This document shows, piece by piece, positions 62,860 to 64,000 of a stretch of 64,000 bases of DNA (positions within the stretch are counted from its first letter, which is position 1; each line of letters opens with the position of its first letter). The notes beneath the pieces were generated by a model. It was not told the origin of the DNA. It saw nothing but the letters and a program-made list of their open reading frames with translations, and did not search any database. A program made the position numbers and the translations under genes. Origin of the DNA: Beaufortia kweichowensis. Lineage: Eukaryota > Chordata > Actinopteri > Cypriniformes > Gastromyzontidae. The stretch spans positions 8,224,510 to 8,288,509 of the forward strand of contig CM032816.1 of the NCBI GenBank assembly GCA_019155185.1, given 5' to 3'.

Positions 62860-63250
62860 TTCAAATATTAATATTCAAATTAAAACATAATTTATTACAT
62901 TATCTCGCTTCTCAGACCGACTCTGTAATTTTTATTGGAGGCGAGTAATTTACATAGACGTTCGCGTAAGACCTGTCCGCGGCCATTAAATTAGCCTCGC
63001 CTGAATAATTAGATACTCATCTTAAACCGAGAGGGTCTGTGTAAAAGATAACCGCACCGTGAACTGCAGAAGACCTCTTGAGGTTCACGCGTGCACACAC
63101 ACATTCTCAATGTGACATGGTACATATGCTCGCAGTGAAGCAATGAACAGAGCTGGCCTTCTGACTAACATAAATGCATTAAAAAGAGAATTAACATGGG
63201 CCTTAGGCTTCATTAAATGTCTCATATTATATCCACAGTGTCAATGGACT
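62860..63250. promoter_or_regulatory. Candidate conserved non-coding element
   Basis: Non-coding and non-repetitive, alternating AT-rich homeodomain cores (attcaaatattaatattcaa, ccattaaattagcc, ctgaataattagata) with CpG-containing stretches (ttcgcgtaagacctgtccgc). The retained CpGs in AT-rich DNA suggest constraint. Confidence 0.45.
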
Positions 63251-63479
63251 GTGCTTAAATGTAAATGTACCTGCAACACCGGCCTAAACTAACCATTAAC
63301 TCCACAGTTCTGCAATTGTAGTTTGTTAGGGTTGTTAAATCCACCAAAAAAAATACAGCGGCGTAACTCACCACCCTCCAAAACAGCAAGGAAACAGCAC
63401 CAACATGAGGTGATGGCAACCAGGCCCAACCCGGTCCAACCTCTAAACAAGGAAGACAGAGCCTCACCGAGCTATAACA

Positions 63480-63800
63480 AACGCTGACAACTACCCGGTA
63501 ATTATCGGAAGGTAATTTCACTCAATGGACTTTAATTACAGAGCGTGAAAGTGTTCTCTTCTATTGTGTTGCCGGCTCACGGGGAGCGTTCCAAATCGGC
63601 CATCTTAAATAGCGGCCTGACGTGCCGGGCTTGAGGAGCTGTCATCATTTCTCCACCTTCTGTAGTTAGCCTCCCGGGGTCATTACCAGGTAACTCTTAA
63701 TCACTTACCTGCAGAAAGCTATTAATTGTAATCCTGCAAATTAAAGATAATCCTAATTAGGTGGCAGGGAGGAAATAACTCAGAACTGGAAGACATACTG
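63480..63800. promoter_or_regulatory. Candidate conserved non-coding element at the window end
   Basis: Contains cggtaattatcgg, ggactttaattacagagc, a CpG-rich middle (ttgccggctcacggggagcg) and ctattaattgtaatcctg, cctaattaggtgg. No coding signal or repeat. The final 200 bases of the window show nothing further. Confidence 0.4.
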
Positions 63801-64000
63801 TAAGGGATGAACAGGAGCTCAGGGCGATGGATGTGTTTGACACACTGTCCTTTATCTAACGGAGATTCAAAACAGACTGAAACGGCACTGAGGGCGGCAG
63901 AAACGAGAGATGGATAAAACAGGACTGTTTGCATCCTTTAAAAAACAAAAGAAGTTGGTAATTTTATGTCTACTGTGACTTGAAGTGTATCACAGAAAGA

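Overview
The window is vertebrate genomic DNA, most likely from a cyprinid-like teleost. The genes are split by short GT-AG introns in AT-rich sequence. The zinc-finger gene wt1 lacks the mammalian 17-residue alternative exon. The interspersed repeats (foldback MITEs with inverted ends, a tRNA-derived SINE with an L2-type tail, a Tc1-like relic) are of kinds I associate with cyprinid genomes. I can reconstruct four protein genes. All calls come from reading splice sites, reading frames and remembered family sequences; no search was run.

Layout. 1-6610: the 5' part of hipk3 on the minus strand, with a CpG-rich non-coding first exon, a MITE-bearing intron 1, the large exon 2 that starts the protein, and the start of intron 2; the rest of the gene lies left of the window. 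7278-11265: complete tcp11l1 on the minus strand, nine coding exons (499 aa) plus an inferred 5' untranslated exon. 12.7-22.4 kb: complete ccdc73 on the plus strand, eighteen coding exons (995 aa), preceded by a regulatory-looking block. 22.4-34.2 kb: intergenic, with homeodomain-site-rich blocks, a MITE, a 156-bp TC tract and a set of exon-like segments that do not belong to any gene I recognise. 34.2-46.8 kb: complete wt1 on the plus strand, nine coding exons, 414 or 417 aa depending on the KTS splice choice. 46.8-64 kb: a gene desert with repeats, candidate CTCF sites and several blocks that look like conserved non-coding elements.

The order hipk3 - tcp11l1 - ccdc73 - wt1 is a thinned version of the human 11p13 block (HIPK3, CSTF3, TCP11L1, DEPDC7, QSER1, PRRG4, CCDC73, EIF3M, WT1), as expected for one of two copies left by the teleost genome duplication. 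The desert beyond wt1 would face rcn1/pax6 if human order holds, so some of its blocks may serve pax6 rather than wt1. I cannot decide from sequence alone whether this is wt1a or wt1b.

The genes do not form a pathway. HIPK3 is a nuclear kinase, TCP11L1 and CCDC73 are poorly characterised, and WT1 is a transcription factor and RNA-binding regulator of kidney, gonad and mesothelium. The least explained signal is the set of exon-like segments at 27.1-32.2 kb, whose reading-frame phases are compatible with one short spliced plus-strand transcript.
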